Of a stretch of 19,498 nt of DNA, positions 1 to 7,940 are shown piece by piece. This DNA is from Aquificaceae bacterium. Its GTDB lineage: Bacteria; Aquificota; Aquificia; Aquificales; Aquificaceae. The stretch's first letter is position 1, and each line of letters opens with the position of its first letter. The stretch covers positions 1 to 19,498 of the forward strand of contig JALTVH010000119.1 of the NCBI GenBank assembly GCA_027049085.1, written 5' to 3'. Below the pieces are notes generated by a model that was given only the letters and a program-made list of their open reading frames with translations, was not told where the DNA came from and ran no database searches. Position numbers and translations under genes: made by a program.

Positions 1-553
1 TCGCCCCCCTCAGAAGTCCCACACCCAGGGTGGTCTTTGCCATCTGCATCAGTGAAAGGATCCCTTCCTGCATCCTCGCACCGCCAGAACAGGCAACGGA
101 GATAAGAGGGATTCCTTCATTCCGTGCTTCCTGACAGGCTCTGAAAAATCTCTCACCGACCACGGAACCCATGCTCCCTCCTATAAAACCAAAGTCCATA
201 GCGGTCAGAATTACAGGTCTCCCTCCAATCTTTCCCTTCACAATCACCATAGCCTCCGTCAGCCCCGTCTGTTCCTGAGCCTTCTTGAGCCTGTCTCTGT
301 ATGAACGTGAGTCCTTAAATTTCAGGGGGTCAGAAGGAAGCACGTCGTCAAAGAGTTTCTGAGCTCCCTCCTCATCTATAAGCGATTCAACCCTTTCAAC
401 TGCACCCATGGCCATGTGATGTCCGCACTTGGGACAGACTCTCAGACTCTTATTAAGATCGGGAACATAGAGAAGGGTTTTGCACTTTTCACATTTAGTC
501 CAGATGTTCTCTTCTTCTCTTTTCTTTTTAAAAAGCTTTTCAAAAATGCCCAT
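1..553 (-). CDS. accD: Acetyl-CoA carboxylase carboxyltransferase subunit beta (partial)
   Basis: The first 184 residues of AccD are visible; the 3' part lies beyond the left edge. AccD pairs with AccA to move the carboxyl group from carboxybiotin to acetyl-CoA, making malonyl-CoA for fatty acid synthesis in the cytoplasm. The N-terminal zinc ribbon typical of bacterial AccD is present, with cysteine pairs at C21/C24 and C40/C43. It is followed by the crotonase-like carboxyltransferase region, including FGFIGGSMGSVVGE and the oxyanion-hole segment SGGARMQEG. The start is the ATG at 551-553, reading MGIFEKLFKKK, preceded by a modest AAAGGTTG ribosome site. It diverges from the methyltransferase gene with a 40-base spacer. 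Identification is firm; only the missing end limits it. Confidence 0.96.
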   Translation of the reverse strand, partial: MGIFEKLFKKKREEENIWTKCEKCKTLLYVPDLNKSLRVCPKCGHHMAMGAVERVESLIDEEGAQKLFDDVLPSDPLKFKDSRSYRDRLKKAQEQTGLTEAMVIVKGKIGGRPVILTAMDFGFIGGSMGSVVGERFFRACQEARNEGIPLISVACSGGARMQEGILSLMQMAKTTLGVGLLRGA

Positions 554-593
554 GGGCAACCTTTAGAGCTTACAGTATAAACTAAATTAACAG
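554..593. promoter_or_regulatory. Short divergent spacer between accD and the rRNA methyltransferase gene
   Basis: This 40-base AT-rich spacer must carry the start signals of two divergent genes, or parts of them. A TATACT element on the minus strand (574-579) and a TATAAA on the plus strand (576-581) overlap and could be back-to-back -10 boxes. No convincing -35 box is seen for either, and the plus-strand element would leave almost no leader before the ATG at 594. This is a weak inference. Confidence 0.25.
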
Positions 594-1769
594 ATGCTCC
601 AGATAAGAGTAAAACCCGGCATAGAGGACAGGATCCGCGGATTTTTTCCCTGGGTTTATCGGGCAGAGATCGCATCCCTTTCAAGAAAACCAAAAAAAGG
701 TGAAGCAGTTGTCGTCAGAGACTTTGCAGGGAAGTTCCTGGGCTACGGCTACATCAATCCAGAAGTTACCATTGCGGTGAGGATCCTTTCCTTTAATAAA
801 GAGGAGAAGGTTACCACCGACCTTATTCGCAGAAGGATTAAAATGGCCTACGATTACAGAAAAAGACTGTACATAAACAGCAACGCCTTCAGACTTATAC
901 ACTCAGAGGGGGATCTCCTTCCCGGACTGATTGTTGACGTCTACGGCCAGTATGCGGTAATTGAATTCACCACCTACGGCATGAGCCTCTTCAGAGAAAC
1001 CGTTGTTGAGGCTTTAATTGAGGTGCTTAACCCTCAGGGAATCTACGAGAAGGCAAACCAGACCGCGGTGAAGGTTGAGGGAATTGACGTTAAGGAAGGG
1101 GCCCTCTGGGGTGAGGTGCCGGAAATTGTGGAGATATGGGAACACGACCTCAGATACCTCATCAACATCCCCCAGGGGCAGAAAACGGGCTTCTTCCTTG
1201 ACCAGAGAAATGCCCGTAAGCTTGTCAGAGGGCTTGTTGAGCCGGGCGACAGGTGTCTTGACGTCTTCTGCCACACTGGGGGTTTTGCCCTGAGCATGAA
1301 GAAGATGGGCGCAAAGGAAGTGAGAGCTGTAGATATATCTCCCCTTGCCCTTGAGGTGGGAAAAGAGAATGAAAAGGTCAACGGTCTTTCTGGTATTGAG
1401 TGGATTTGCGCCAACGCCTTTGATTACCTCAGGGACCTGGACAATAAGGGAGAAGAGTTTGATGTGATCATCATAGATCCCCCTTCCTTTGCAAAAAACA
1501 GACACGCTGTTCCGAGCGCCATCAGAGGCTACAAAGAACTCTGCCTCCGAGGTCTGAAGCTCACAAAACCTGGGGGTTACATGGCGATCTTTTCCTGTTC
1601 CTTTCATATTACAGCGGATCACCTCCTCAATGTCATGACCGAGGCAAGCTACGATGTAAGAAGGCAGGTGAGGGTCATCCATACAACATTCCAGGACAAG
1701 GATCACCCATGGGTCCTCCAGATGCCAAACACATTGTACCTAAAGGGTCTGTGGGTTGAGGTTATCTGA
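594..1769 (+). CDS. rlmI: RlmI-type class I 23S rRNA (cytosine-C5) methyltransferase
   Basis: The 391-residue protein has the three-part RlmI layout: an N-terminal PUA RNA-binding domain (about 1-70), a central beta-rich EEHEH domain (about 75-185) and a C-terminal Rossmann methyltransferase. SAM motif I is LDVFCHTGGFAL (222-233), and IIIDPPSFAKN lies at 292-302. The FSCS motif near 333-336 carries C335, the likely catalytic cysteine of m5C enzymes in this family. E. coli RlmI methylates C1962 of 23S rRNA; the same target is inferred here from domain order and motifs. The C-terminal HPWVLQMPNTLYLKGL also follows RlmI closely. No Shine-Dalgarno sequence is evident before the ATG, so the mRNA may be nearly leaderless. 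Related DUF-type paralogues exist, so the exact rRNA position is unproven. Confidence 0.88.
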   Translation: MLQIRVKPGIEDRIRGFFPWVYRAEIASLSRKPKKGEAVVVRDFAGKFLGYGYINPEVTIAVRILSFNKEEKVTTDLIRRRIKMAYDYRKRLYINSNAFRLIHSEGDLLPGLIVDVYGQYAVIEFTTYGMSLFRETVVEALIEVLNPQGIYEKANQTAVKVEGIDVKEGALWGEVPEIVEIWEHDLRYLINIPQGQKTGFFLDQRNARKLVRGLVEPGDRCLDVFCHTGGFALSMKKMGAKEVRAVDISPLALEVGKENEKVNGLSGIEWICANAFDYLRDLDNKGEEFDVIIIDPPSFAKNRHAVPSAIRGYKELCLRGLKLTKPGGYMAIFSCSFHITADHLLNVMTEASYDVRRQVRVIHTTFQDKDHPWVLQMPNTLYLKGLWVEVI

Positions 1770-1890
1770 GTTTTAACATTCTTATAAGACCTATAAGCTG
1801 AGCTTATGATTCTTTAAGTAAAACTGCTATCAGTGTTTTAGCTATGAGATTATCCTTTAATTTAACCGCAGTCCCCCAGGAGGGCTAAAG
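1770..1890 (+). promoter_or_regulatory. Upstream regulatory region of the soe operon with dyad symmetry
   Basis: This 121-base AT-rich spacer separates the methyltransferase gene from soeA and must hold the soe promoter unless the genes are cotranscribed. It contains the 15-base inverted repeat ATAAGCTGAGCTTAT (1793-1807), centred on 1800. Matched AAGA (1786-1789) and TCTT (1811-1814) elements sit symmetrically outside it. A separate self-complementary CTTATAAG is at 1781-1788. With a single central base the inner dyad looks more like a protein-binding operator than an RNA terminator, and no T-run follows. Clear -35/-10 boxes were not found. A strong AGGAGGG ribosome site (1878-1884) precedes the ATG at 1891. 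Confidence 0.5.
1793..1807. repeat. Perfect inverted repeat, candidate operator
   Basis: Seven-base arms ATAAGCT and AGCTTAT flank one central G at 1800. The half-site core ATAAG also occurs at 1784-1788 inside CTTATAAG, so the ATAAG/CTTAT element is reiterated four times within 27 bases. It lies about 85 bases before soeA. The binding protein is unknown. Confidence 0.55.
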
Positions 1891-4734
1891 ATGGACATCG
1901 GCGGAAGTTTCTATGAGAAAAAGTATTACAGCACCTGCTACATGTGTGCCTGCAGGTGCGGAATTGAGGTTTATGTTAGAAACGGCAAGGTTACTTATAT
2001 AAAGGGAAACGATGACCATCCTTTGAATAAAGGCGTTCTCTGCGCCAAGGGCTCTTCGGGAATAATGAAGGAGTACTCCCCAGCAAGGCTCAGAAAGCCA
2101 CTGCTAAGAGTCGGACCCAGAGGTTCAGGAGAGTTCAAGGAAATTGAGTGGGAAGAAGCCCTTGAGCTTGCAACAAGCTGGATCCTTGACGCGCTGAAGA
2201 AGAACCCATCAAAGGTTGCCTTCTTCACAGGAAGGGACCAGATGCAGGCTATAAACGGCTGGTTCGCACAGCAGATGGGAACCATAAACTGGGCGGCACA
2301 TGGCGGTTTCTGCTCCGTCAACGTCGCTGCGGCTGGGCTTCTATCCACCGGCTACTCCTTCTGGGAGTTCGGCGACCCGGACTTTGAAAATACAAAGTAC
2401 TTCATGATGATAGGTGTGGCGGAAGACCACGCCTCCAACCCCTTCAAGCTCGGAATTCAGGAGATGAAGAGGAGGGGTGGAAAGCTCGTTTTCGTTAATC
2501 CTGTTCGCTGGTCCTACGGCGCCATAGCGGATGAGTGGGTTCCAATAAAGCCCGGTACCGACGGCGCGTTCATCCTGGGATTAATGCACGTCCTGTTCAA
2601 ATACAACCTGATTGACTGGGATTTCCTCAGAGAGTTCACTAACGCCTCCTGGCTTGTCATTCAGGCACCCGGAACACCAAAGGACGGGCTCTTTTACAGA
2701 AATAAGAAGGGAGTGCCCCTTGTCTTTGATAAAAAGAGCGGGAAGTTCCAGCCCGCTGACAAAATAGTTCCAAAAAACCTTGATCCGGCATTCATAGGTG
2801 AATTTGAGACGCCTGAGGGCTTTAAGGTTAGGCCAGCTTTTGATATTTTTGCAGAAAGGCTCGTCAGAGACTACTCACCCGACAGGGTTTCTGAAATTAC
2901 GGGAATTCCTGCCGAGGACATTGAACGGATAGCCAAGGAACTCGGCGTGACCGCTCTCTACGACCCCCTTGAGCTACCTGTAGAGTGGACAGACGTCTGG
3001 GGCAGAAAACACAAAACGATGAAGGGAAGGCCTGTTTCCTTCCACATCATGAGGGGAATAGCGAGTCACTCCAACGGTTTCCAGACAGCGAGGGCTGTTT
3101 TTGTTCTCAAGATGCTCCTCGGATGCGTTGACACGCCGGGTGGGCACCTGGCAAAACCGCCCTATCCCAAGCATATTGAGGACCTTCCCAAGCCTGCAAA
3201 GATCAGGTCCCTTGATGAACTCAAGTACGGGAAGCCCCTACCTGGTCCCCACCTGGGTCTGCCTCAGAATCCCGATGACCTCCTGGTTGACAAGGATGGC
3301 AAGCCCCTCAGGATAGACAGAGCCTACAGCTGGGAGTTTCCTGTTTCTGCTCATGGTTGCATCCAGAACGTTATACCAGCAGCATACCAGAAGGATCCTT
3401 ACGACATTGAGGTCTTGATGATATACATGGCAAACATGGCCTGGAATTCATCTCAGAACATCCCCTATATCCTTGAGGCGCTTACAGCAACAGATGCAAG
3501 CGGAAATTACATCATTCCAAAGGTCATAACAATAGACGCCTTTTACAGCGAGCAGGTTGCATACTCAGACCTCGTTCTGCCCGATGCAACCTACCTTGAG
3601 CAGTGGTTTGCTCTTTCACTCCTTGATAGACCGCCATCGGTTGCTTCCGGACCCGTTGATGCTCTGCGCCAGCCGGTGGTTGACCCGAAGGACCAGGGGC
3701 TTGATGTAAAGCCCTGGGGCGATGTCATGGTTGAGCTGGGAACGAGGCTAAAGCTCCCCGGTTTTATAAACGAGGATGGAAGCCCCAAGTATAAGGATTT
3801 TAAAGACTTCCTTATAAACTGGCAGGCAAGACCCGGCATAGGAGCCCTTGCGGGCTGGAGAGGAAAAAACGGCGACAAGCACTTTGTAGGAGAGCCAAAT
3901 CCAAAACAGCTGGAGATGTACGCCAAAAATAAGGGTTTCTTTTATTACAGACTCCCCGAACACATGAGGTACTACCGCTTTGCCAACAAGGACTACCTTG
4001 AGTGGGCAAAGAGCGTGGGCTTCGTCAAAAAAACTGACCCCATAATAATGAACTTTTACGTTGAGTCCCTTCAGACATTCCGTCTGGCAGGTCAGGGACT
4101 GTGGGAAGGCGAAAACCAGCCCCCCAACGATCCCGTAATCAGGGAGAGGCTTGTTAAGTACTTTGACCCCCTTCCCTTCTGGTATCCACCCTTTGAGGAA
4201 GAGGTCAGCGGTGAAGAGTATCCCCTTTACGCTTTCACAGCACGTCCCCAGTGGATGTATCACTCCTGGGACTCTCAAAATGTTTGGCTCAGGCAGATCT
4301 CAACGAGAAACTTCCTTTACATGAACCCAAAAACAGCAAAGAAGCTCGGGATAAAGCACCTTGACTGGGTCTGGGTAGAGTCCAGAGTAGGGAAGGTTAA
4401 GTGTCAGGTCTTTCTGACAGAGGCAACGGAGCCCAACTCGGTCTGGACATGGAATGCAATTGGTAAAATGTCAGGCGCCTGGGGTCTGAAGCCAAGCGCT
4501 GAAGAAGCCCATGAAGGATTTCTCCTCAACCACGTTATTCCCCACAGCATCAAGCTAAACGGAAAAGAGATCTTTTATGGCGATCCTGTGACGGGTCACC
4601 TTGCCTGGTTTGATACAAAGGTTAAGGTTTACAGGGCTGAGGATCAGAGCCCAGAGACCTATCCAGAGTTTGAGGTCAAACCTCTCCCCTATATTGAGGA
4701 GAGGTGGACTGACCTCCTGAGATACAAGCCATAA
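1891..4734 (+). CDS. soeA: Sulfite dehydrogenase (SoeABC-type) molybdopterin catalytic subunit
   Basis: The 947-residue protein belongs to the complex iron-sulfur molybdoenzyme (DMSO reductase) family. An N-terminal [4Fe-4S] site is formed by C16, C19, C23 and C51. The catalytic domain follows, with GGFCSVN around C141, the probable molybdenum ligand, and the C-terminal molybdopterin dinucleotide-binding domain starts near 777. The NAIGKMSGAW...EGFLLNHVI segment is how I remember SoeA proteins. There is no twin-arginine signal, unlike most Psr, Phs or Dms catalytic subunits, so the active site should face the cytoplasm. Known SoeABC enzymes oxidise sulfite to sulfate and pass electrons to quinones. 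SoeB and SoeC follow directly. Length matches SoeA (about 950). A polysulfide or thiosulfate reductase cannot be fully excluded, and the physiological direction is inferred from homology. Confidence 0.8.
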   Translation: MDIGGSFYEKKYYSTCYMCACRCGIEVYVRNGKVTYIKGNDDHPLNKGVLCAKGSSGIMKEYSPARLRKPLLRVGPRGSGEFKEIEWEEALELATSWILDALKKNPSKVAFFTGRDQMQAINGWFAQQMGTINWAAHGGFCSVNVAAAGLLSTGYSFWEFGDPDFENTKYFMMIGVAEDHASNPFKLGIQEMKRRGGKLVFVNPVRWSYGAIADEWVPIKPGTDGAFILGLMHVLFKYNLIDWDFLREFTNASWLVIQAPGTPKDGLFYRNKKGVPLVFDKKSGKFQPADKIVPKNLDPAFIGEFETPEGFKVRPAFDIFAERLVRDYSPDRVSEITGIPAEDIERIAKELGVTALYDPLELPVEWTDVWGRKHKTMKGRPVSFHIMRGIASHSNGFQTARAVFVLKMLLGCVDTPGGHLAKPPYPKHIEDLPKPAKIRSLDELKYGKPLPGPHLGLPQNPDDLLVDKDGKPLRIDRAYSWEFPVSAHGCIQNVIPAAYQKDPYDIEVLMIYMANMAWNSSQNIPYILEALTATDASGNYIIPKVITIDAFYSEQVAYSDLVLPDATYLEQWFALSLLDRPPSVASGPVDALRQPVVDPKDQGLDVKPWGDVMVELGTRLKLPGFINEDGSPKYKDFKDFLINWQARPGIGALAGWRGKNGDKHFVGEPNPKQLEMYAKNKGFFYYRLPEHMRYYRFANKDYLEWAKSVGFVKKTDPIIMNFYVESLQTFRLAGQGLWEGENQPPNDPVIRERLVKYFDPLPFWYPPFEEEVSGEEYPLYAFTARPQWMYHSWDSQNVWLRQISTRNFLYMNPKTAKKLGIKHLDWVWVESRVGKVKCQVFLTEATEPNSVWTWNAIGKMSGAWGLKPSAEEAHEGFLLNHVIPHSIKLNGKEIFYGDPVTGHLAWFDTKVKVYRAEDQSPETYPEFEVKPLPYIEERWTDLLRYKP

Positions 4735-4746
4735 TGGAGGTGTGAG

Positions 4747-5460
4747 ATGGCTCAGTTTGCCCTTGTAATAGATCTGAATACCTGCGTTGGTTGCCACGCC
4801 TGTGCGACCAATTGCAAGGAGTGGAATACCCAGGCATCCTTTGGACCACTGTCTGACTACGATCCTTACGGTGCAGAGCCCTCAGGTGTCTGGTACAACA
4901 GGATAATGACCTATGAAACGGGCGAATTCCCGGACACCCAGGTCTTCCACCTGCCCAAGTCCTGCCTCCACTGTCAGGACGCACCCTGCGTGCCCGTTTG
5001 CCCCACAGGTGCAAGCTACAAGAGGGAACAGGATGGAATTGTCCTTGTCAACTACGATGACTGCATAGGATGTAAGCTCTGCTCCTGGAGCTGTCCCTAC
5101 GGTTGCAGGGAGTATGATGAGGCTGACAAGGTAATGAAGAAGTGCACCCTCTGCATAGACAGGATATATGACGAGACACTCCCTCCAGAACACCGTCAAC
5201 CCGCATGTGTCCTGACCTGCCCTGCAAGAGCAAGATTCTTCGGAGACATAGAGGACCCCGATAGTGAGGTCTATCAGATGATCAAGGAGAGGAACGGGTT
5301 TGTACTCTTCCCCGACATGGGAACCAACCCCGCCAACCACTATCTTGCAAGAACCGAAACCAAGGTTAACCTTGAGGAGTTTGAAAAGCATATACTTAAA
5401 GCTGATAATCCCCTCTTCCTTGAGGTTATGAAAAGACACCACAAAAAGGAGGCAGTCTGA
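4747..5460 (+). CDS. soeB: Sulfite dehydrogenase iron-sulfur subunit SoeB
   Basis: This 237-residue electron-transfer subunit is of the DmsB/PsrB/SoeB type. Four [4Fe-4S] ligand sets are complete: C13/C16/C19/C23, C73/C76/C81/C85, C106/C109/C112/C116, and C133/C136/C154/C158. The opening LVIDLNTCVGCHACATNCK and the SFGPLSDYDPYGAEPSG insert are typical of the SoeB branch rather than DmsB, from memory of the family. It relays electrons from the SoeA active site to the membrane subunit. It has no signal peptide, agreeing with a cytoplasm-facing complex. It starts 12 bases after soeA behind GGAGGTG, and its stop overlaps the soeC start, so translation is probably coupled. No cluster ligand is missing. 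Confidence 0.85.
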   Translation: MAQFALVIDLNTCVGCHACATNCKEWNTQASFGPLSDYDPYGAEPSGVWYNRIMTYETGEFPDTQVFHLPKSCLHCQDAPCVPVCPTGASYKREQDGIVLVNYDDCIGCKLCSWSCPYGCREYDEADKVMKKCTLCIDRIYDETLPPEHRQPACVLTCPARARFFGDIEDPDSEVYQMIKERNGFVLFPDMGTNPANHYLARTETKVNLEEFEKHILKADNPLFLEVMKRHHKKEAV

Positions 5461-6473
5461 TGCATCCTCCGCTATCGCTGATTTTCTTCTTCCTGACTGC
5501 AGGAACCTCTATAGGGAGCTTCATCTTTTCCTATTTCATCATTTTTCTGACCCTATTTGGACAAGGGCAGGGACTCCCCGATGAAGTAGTTCTGAAGCTG
5601 GGAATACTTCAGCTTGTTCTGATAGGACTCGGAGCCTTCGGTGCGTCCTTTCACCTTGGTCACAAACTCAGAGCCTGGAAGGCGATAAAGAGGTTCAGAA
5701 CCTCATGGCTTTCAAGGGAAGCTGTCTTCAGCGGTGCCTATGGATTTACCCTTCTTGTCTTCCTTGTTCTTTATTATTTCCAAGCTAACCCTCTTTTAAT
5801 TCACACCTTTGGTGTTTTGACCTTTATACTCGGAATCCTTAGCGGTTTCTCAACAGCAATGATATACGCTTCAAACCAGTTTGTCCTGGAATGGAGCAGC
5901 TCAATAACTGTCATCTATTATCTCCTCATGTATCTGATGCTCGGATCCTCCCTTATGCTCTATTTCAACCATCTTTACAATCTTCCTTACCTTGGAACCT
6001 TCCTTTTTCTGACCTTTCTGTTTCTTGCCCTTGCCTTTGGTTTCAGGATCGCCTTTAACGTTAGGCAATTTTATCTCAGGCGCCCGACCCTCAACGAGGC
6101 TCTGAACCTCCCCCACAACAGACCCGTCAGGGTGGTGGACATTGGTTCAACTACAGATAACTACTGTACAGAGGAATTCTATTACCGGAAAGGCAAGGAA
6201 TTGCTCTCAACTGTTATTCCCCTTGCTTACCTGCTAACCTTTGTGATCCCTCTTTTCCTTGTGCTGTATTCATGGATAACAGGAATCGGAAACCACTGGA
6301 TTTACGGGATAACATTCCTCCTCATCGTCACAGGAAGCGCCCTTGAGAGGTGGTGCTTCTTTGTAGAGGGAAACCACGTCCAGAACCTCTTCTACGGACT
6401 GTATCCTGAAGAGGGTTACAAGCTCAGAAAGGGATACATGGAAAGGAAAGAGACAAAGATCTCGCTATATTAA
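5460..6473 (+). CDS. soeC: Sulfite dehydrogenase membrane anchor SoeC (DmsC-like)
   Basis: This 337-residue hydrophobic protein has about eight predicted transmembrane helices, judged by eye near residues 6-32, 45-62, 87-107, 113-133, 147-167, 177-197, 248-270 and 277-297. The loop HLGHKLRAWKAIKRF followed by SWLSREAVFSGAY is the DmsC/SoeC signature after the second helix. The anchor holds SoeAB at the inner membrane face and is the expected quinone-reacting subunit. DmsC-like anchors normally lack heme, and I see no clear heme-ligand pattern. A longer hydrophilic segment (about 205-245) separates helices six and seven. The ATG overlaps the soeB TGA by one base (TGATG) behind AAGGAGG at 5446-5452. 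Confidence 0.83.
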   Translation: MHPPLSLIFFFLTAGTSIGSFIFSYFIIFLTLFGQGQGLPDEVVLKLGILQLVLIGLGAFGASFHLGHKLRAWKAIKRFRTSWLSREAVFSGAYGFTLLVFLVLYYFQANPLLIHTFGVLTFILGILSGFSTAMIYASNQFVLEWSSSITVIYYLLMYLMLGSSLMLYFNHLYNLPYLGTFLFLTFLFLALAFGFRIAFNVRQFYLRRPTLNEALNLPHNRPVRVVDIGSTTDNYCTEEFYYRKGKELLSTVIPLAYLLTFVIPLFLVLYSWITGIGNHWIYGITFLLIVTGSALERWCFFVEGNHVQNLFYGLYPEEGYKLRKGYMERKETKISLY

Positions 6474-6492
6474 ATTATTAGAAAAAGTACAA

Positions 6493-6498
6493 AGGAGG
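6493..6498 (+). promoter_or_regulatory. Ribosome binding site that decides the lipoprotein start
   Basis: AGGAGG sits six bases before the ATG at 6505. It directly abuts the in-frame GTG at 6499, so that earlier start would lie against its own ribosome site. The ATG is therefore preferred. Confidence 0.7.
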
Positions 6499-6504
6499 GT
6501 GGGA

Positions 6505-6864
6505 ATGCCCTGGGTGACCTTTGGAGTAGTGGCTCTATCCTTAATCCTTTCCTGCGGCGGATCAGGTCCCCCCGGAAATTCCCCGCCCGTTATTGAGACA
6601 TTCAGCGTTAACCCGCCCTCAGGTCAAGCACCTTTGACGATAACAATCAACTGCTACGCCACGGATCCGGACGGGATAGTTGTAAACTACCTTTTTGATT
6701 ACGACGGGGACGGAGAAGAGGACTTCAAAAACCGCTTCGGATTTGCCAATACGGTTCTTGGAAAAGCGGGCAGGTACGAAGTCTCCTGTACGGCGGTTGA
6801 TGACCTCGGGGCAAAGTCAAACAAAACCCAGGAAGTGGTTGTTACAGATCCTCTGTCGCCTTAG
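6505..6864 (+). CDS. Small PKD-domain lipoprotein downstream of soeC
   Basis: The 119-residue protein starts with a hydrophobic export segment ending in LSLILSC, a lipobox with C17 as the probable lipidated cysteine. A short Gly/Pro-rich linker is followed by a single PKD-like beta-sandwich domain (about 27-115), recognisable by PPSGQAPLTITINCYATDPDG and the C-terminal SCTAVDDLGAKSNKT. The acidic DYDGDGEEDF loop resembles a calcium-binding DxDxDG motif. The n-region has no lysine or arginine, which is unusual for a signal peptide. The gene starts 31 bases after soeC on the same strand and could be cotranscribed with it. Its 3' end overlaps convergent pabB by 23 bases. Its role is unknown; a surface or periplasmic accessory of the sulfite oxidising system is only a guess. 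Confidence 0.75.
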   Translation: MPWVTFGVVALSLILSCGGSGPPGNSPPVIETFSVNPPSGQAPLTITINCYATDPDGIVVNYLFDYDGDGEEDFKNRFGFANTVLGKAGRYEVSCTAVDDLGAKSNKTQEVVVTDPLSP

Positions 6865-7906
6865 GGTAGAAGGCCTTTACCTTCAGCTTGAGCTCCTCAT
6901 ACTCCCTGTCCGGATCCGAGTCCCAGACTATTCCACATCCTGAGAAGTAGCTAACTTCATTACCACCGCCGAAGGCGGTCCTTATGAGAACACTTAAAGT
7001 AAAATCTCCATTCGGAAAAATCAGCCCTGCTGTCCCGCAGTAGTAACTCCTTGGATGGGGCTCAAGGGAATCAATGATCTGGACCGCTCTGTACTTGGGG
7101 GCGCCAGTAACAGAAGCAGGGGGAAATGTTGCTCTAAGAATCTGGGCAAAACCCTTTTCCGTGTTGGCGCTAACCGTTGAGTGCATGTGGCTGAGGGTTC
7201 GGTAACTGCTCAGGGCAAAGAGCTCTTCCACCCTTACCGTGCCTGGCTCTGCAACCCTTCCGAGGTCGTTCCTCATCATGTCGGTTATCATCAGGTTTTC
7301 AGCCCTTTCCTTCTGAGATGTGAGTATGTCTTCTGCTCGCCCGCCCGTTCCCTTGATGGGCCTGCTCTCTATCCTTTTTCCTTTCTTATTCAGGAAAAGC
7401 TCCATTGAGCCGGAAATTATGAAGAAATCTCCTGCGTCAAGGTAAAAGGCAAAGGGAACCTCCTGCCTGCTATAGAAGGTGAGGAAAAGGTCCAGCGGTG
7501 AGCCCCTGAGGGCAAAATCAATTCTGGATGTCAGGTTGATCTGATACACGTCTCCTGCCTCAATGAAGGCCTTGACCTTTCCGATAGCCTCTGTGAATCC
7601 CTCCCTGTCAAGACTCATACCGGTGGGCTCAAGGACAGGCGAGGATTCAGGCAGTAATTCCTCCGCAGGGCAGAGGTCCTCCAGTTCGGCAACGATCAGC
7701 GGGGGAAGCCCGGACTTTTTTACCCTTACACCGAGGAGGCTCTCGGTCATGTCATAGGAAATAACCACGAATCTTGGTGATGAAGGCGATGAACCTTTAT
7801 CAAGAACTTCAAGGAAGCCCGGATCTTCAGCAAAGTGGACGCCTCTGATTTTAGCTCTTAAAAAATTCTCCTTACCTATCCATCCGCCCGCTAAAATGAG
7901 GTTCAT
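6842..7906 (-). CDS. pabB: Aminodeoxychorismate synthase component I
   Basis: The predicted 354-residue protein is a chorismate-binding enzyme. It makes 4-amino-4-deoxychorismate from chorismate and ammonia for folate synthesis, normally with a PabA glutaminase. Family motifs run in order: GDVYQINLTSRI, ESRPIKGTGGR (the PIKGT lysine marks PabB rather than TrpE, which has PLAGT), MRNDLGRV, ASVTGAPKYRA and the C-terminal FSGCGIVWDSDP. The frame stays open 40 codons upstream to 8026, but that segment is serine/phenylalanine-rich and antisense to the cupin gene. I therefore use the ATG at 7904-7906, reading MNLILAGGWIGKENF. No strong ribosome site supports any start. pabA and the lyase pabC are not adjacent. 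Its 3' end overlaps the lipoprotein gene. Confidence 0.88.
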   Translation of the reverse strand: MNLILAGGWIGKENFLRAKIRGVHFAEDPGFLEVLDKGSSPSSPRFVVISYDMTESLLGVRVKKSGLPPLIVAELEDLCPAEELLPESSPVLEPTGMSLDREGFTEAIGKVKAFIEAGDVYQINLTSRIDFALRGSPLDLFLTFYSRQEVPFAFYLDAGDFFIISGSMELFLNKKGKRIESRPIKGTGGRAEDILTSQKERAENLMITDMMRNDLGRVAEPGTVRVEELFALSSYRTLSHMHSTVSANTEKGFAQILRATFPPASVTGAPKYRAVQIIDSLEPHPRSYYCGTAGLIFPNGDFTLSVLIRTAFGGGNEVSYFSGCGIVWDSDPDREYEELKLKVKAFYPKATEDL

Positions 7907-7940
7907 TGAGGATATAATCTTAATTCCTGAGCGTTTTGGG
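7907..7940 (+). promoter_or_regulatory. Divergent pabB/cupin spacer with a consensus -10 box
   Basis: With the chosen starts only 34 bases separate pabB from the cupin gene. A perfect TATAAT lies at 7913-7918 on the plus strand. It would place transcription start near 7925 and leave a leader of about 16 bases before the ATG at 7941. The -35 position (around 7890-7895) does not match consensus, so this is tentative. Confidence 0.3.

Noticed and set aside
1014..1706. A 230-codon open frame antisense to the rRNA methyltransferase gene
   Set aside because: It lies wholly within a well-supported gene, shows no recognisable motif, and reads as the complement of the methyltransferase codons.
1793..1807. 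The soe dyad as a terminator for the rRNA methyltransferase gene
   Set aside because: The arms leave a short weak stem, and the sequence after it is not a T-run.
3748..4278. A 176-codon open frame antisense to soeA
   Set aside because: The soeA protein is intact across it and the antisense product has no domain features.
4882..5442. A 186-codon open frame antisense to soeB
   Set aside because: All sixteen cluster cysteines of SoeB are encoded on the other strand, so the antisense frame is a by-product.
7896..7940. A longer cupin start at 7896
   Set aside because: It would overlap the pabB start and place the TATAAT box inside the coding region. The ATG at 7941 gives a normal cupin length.
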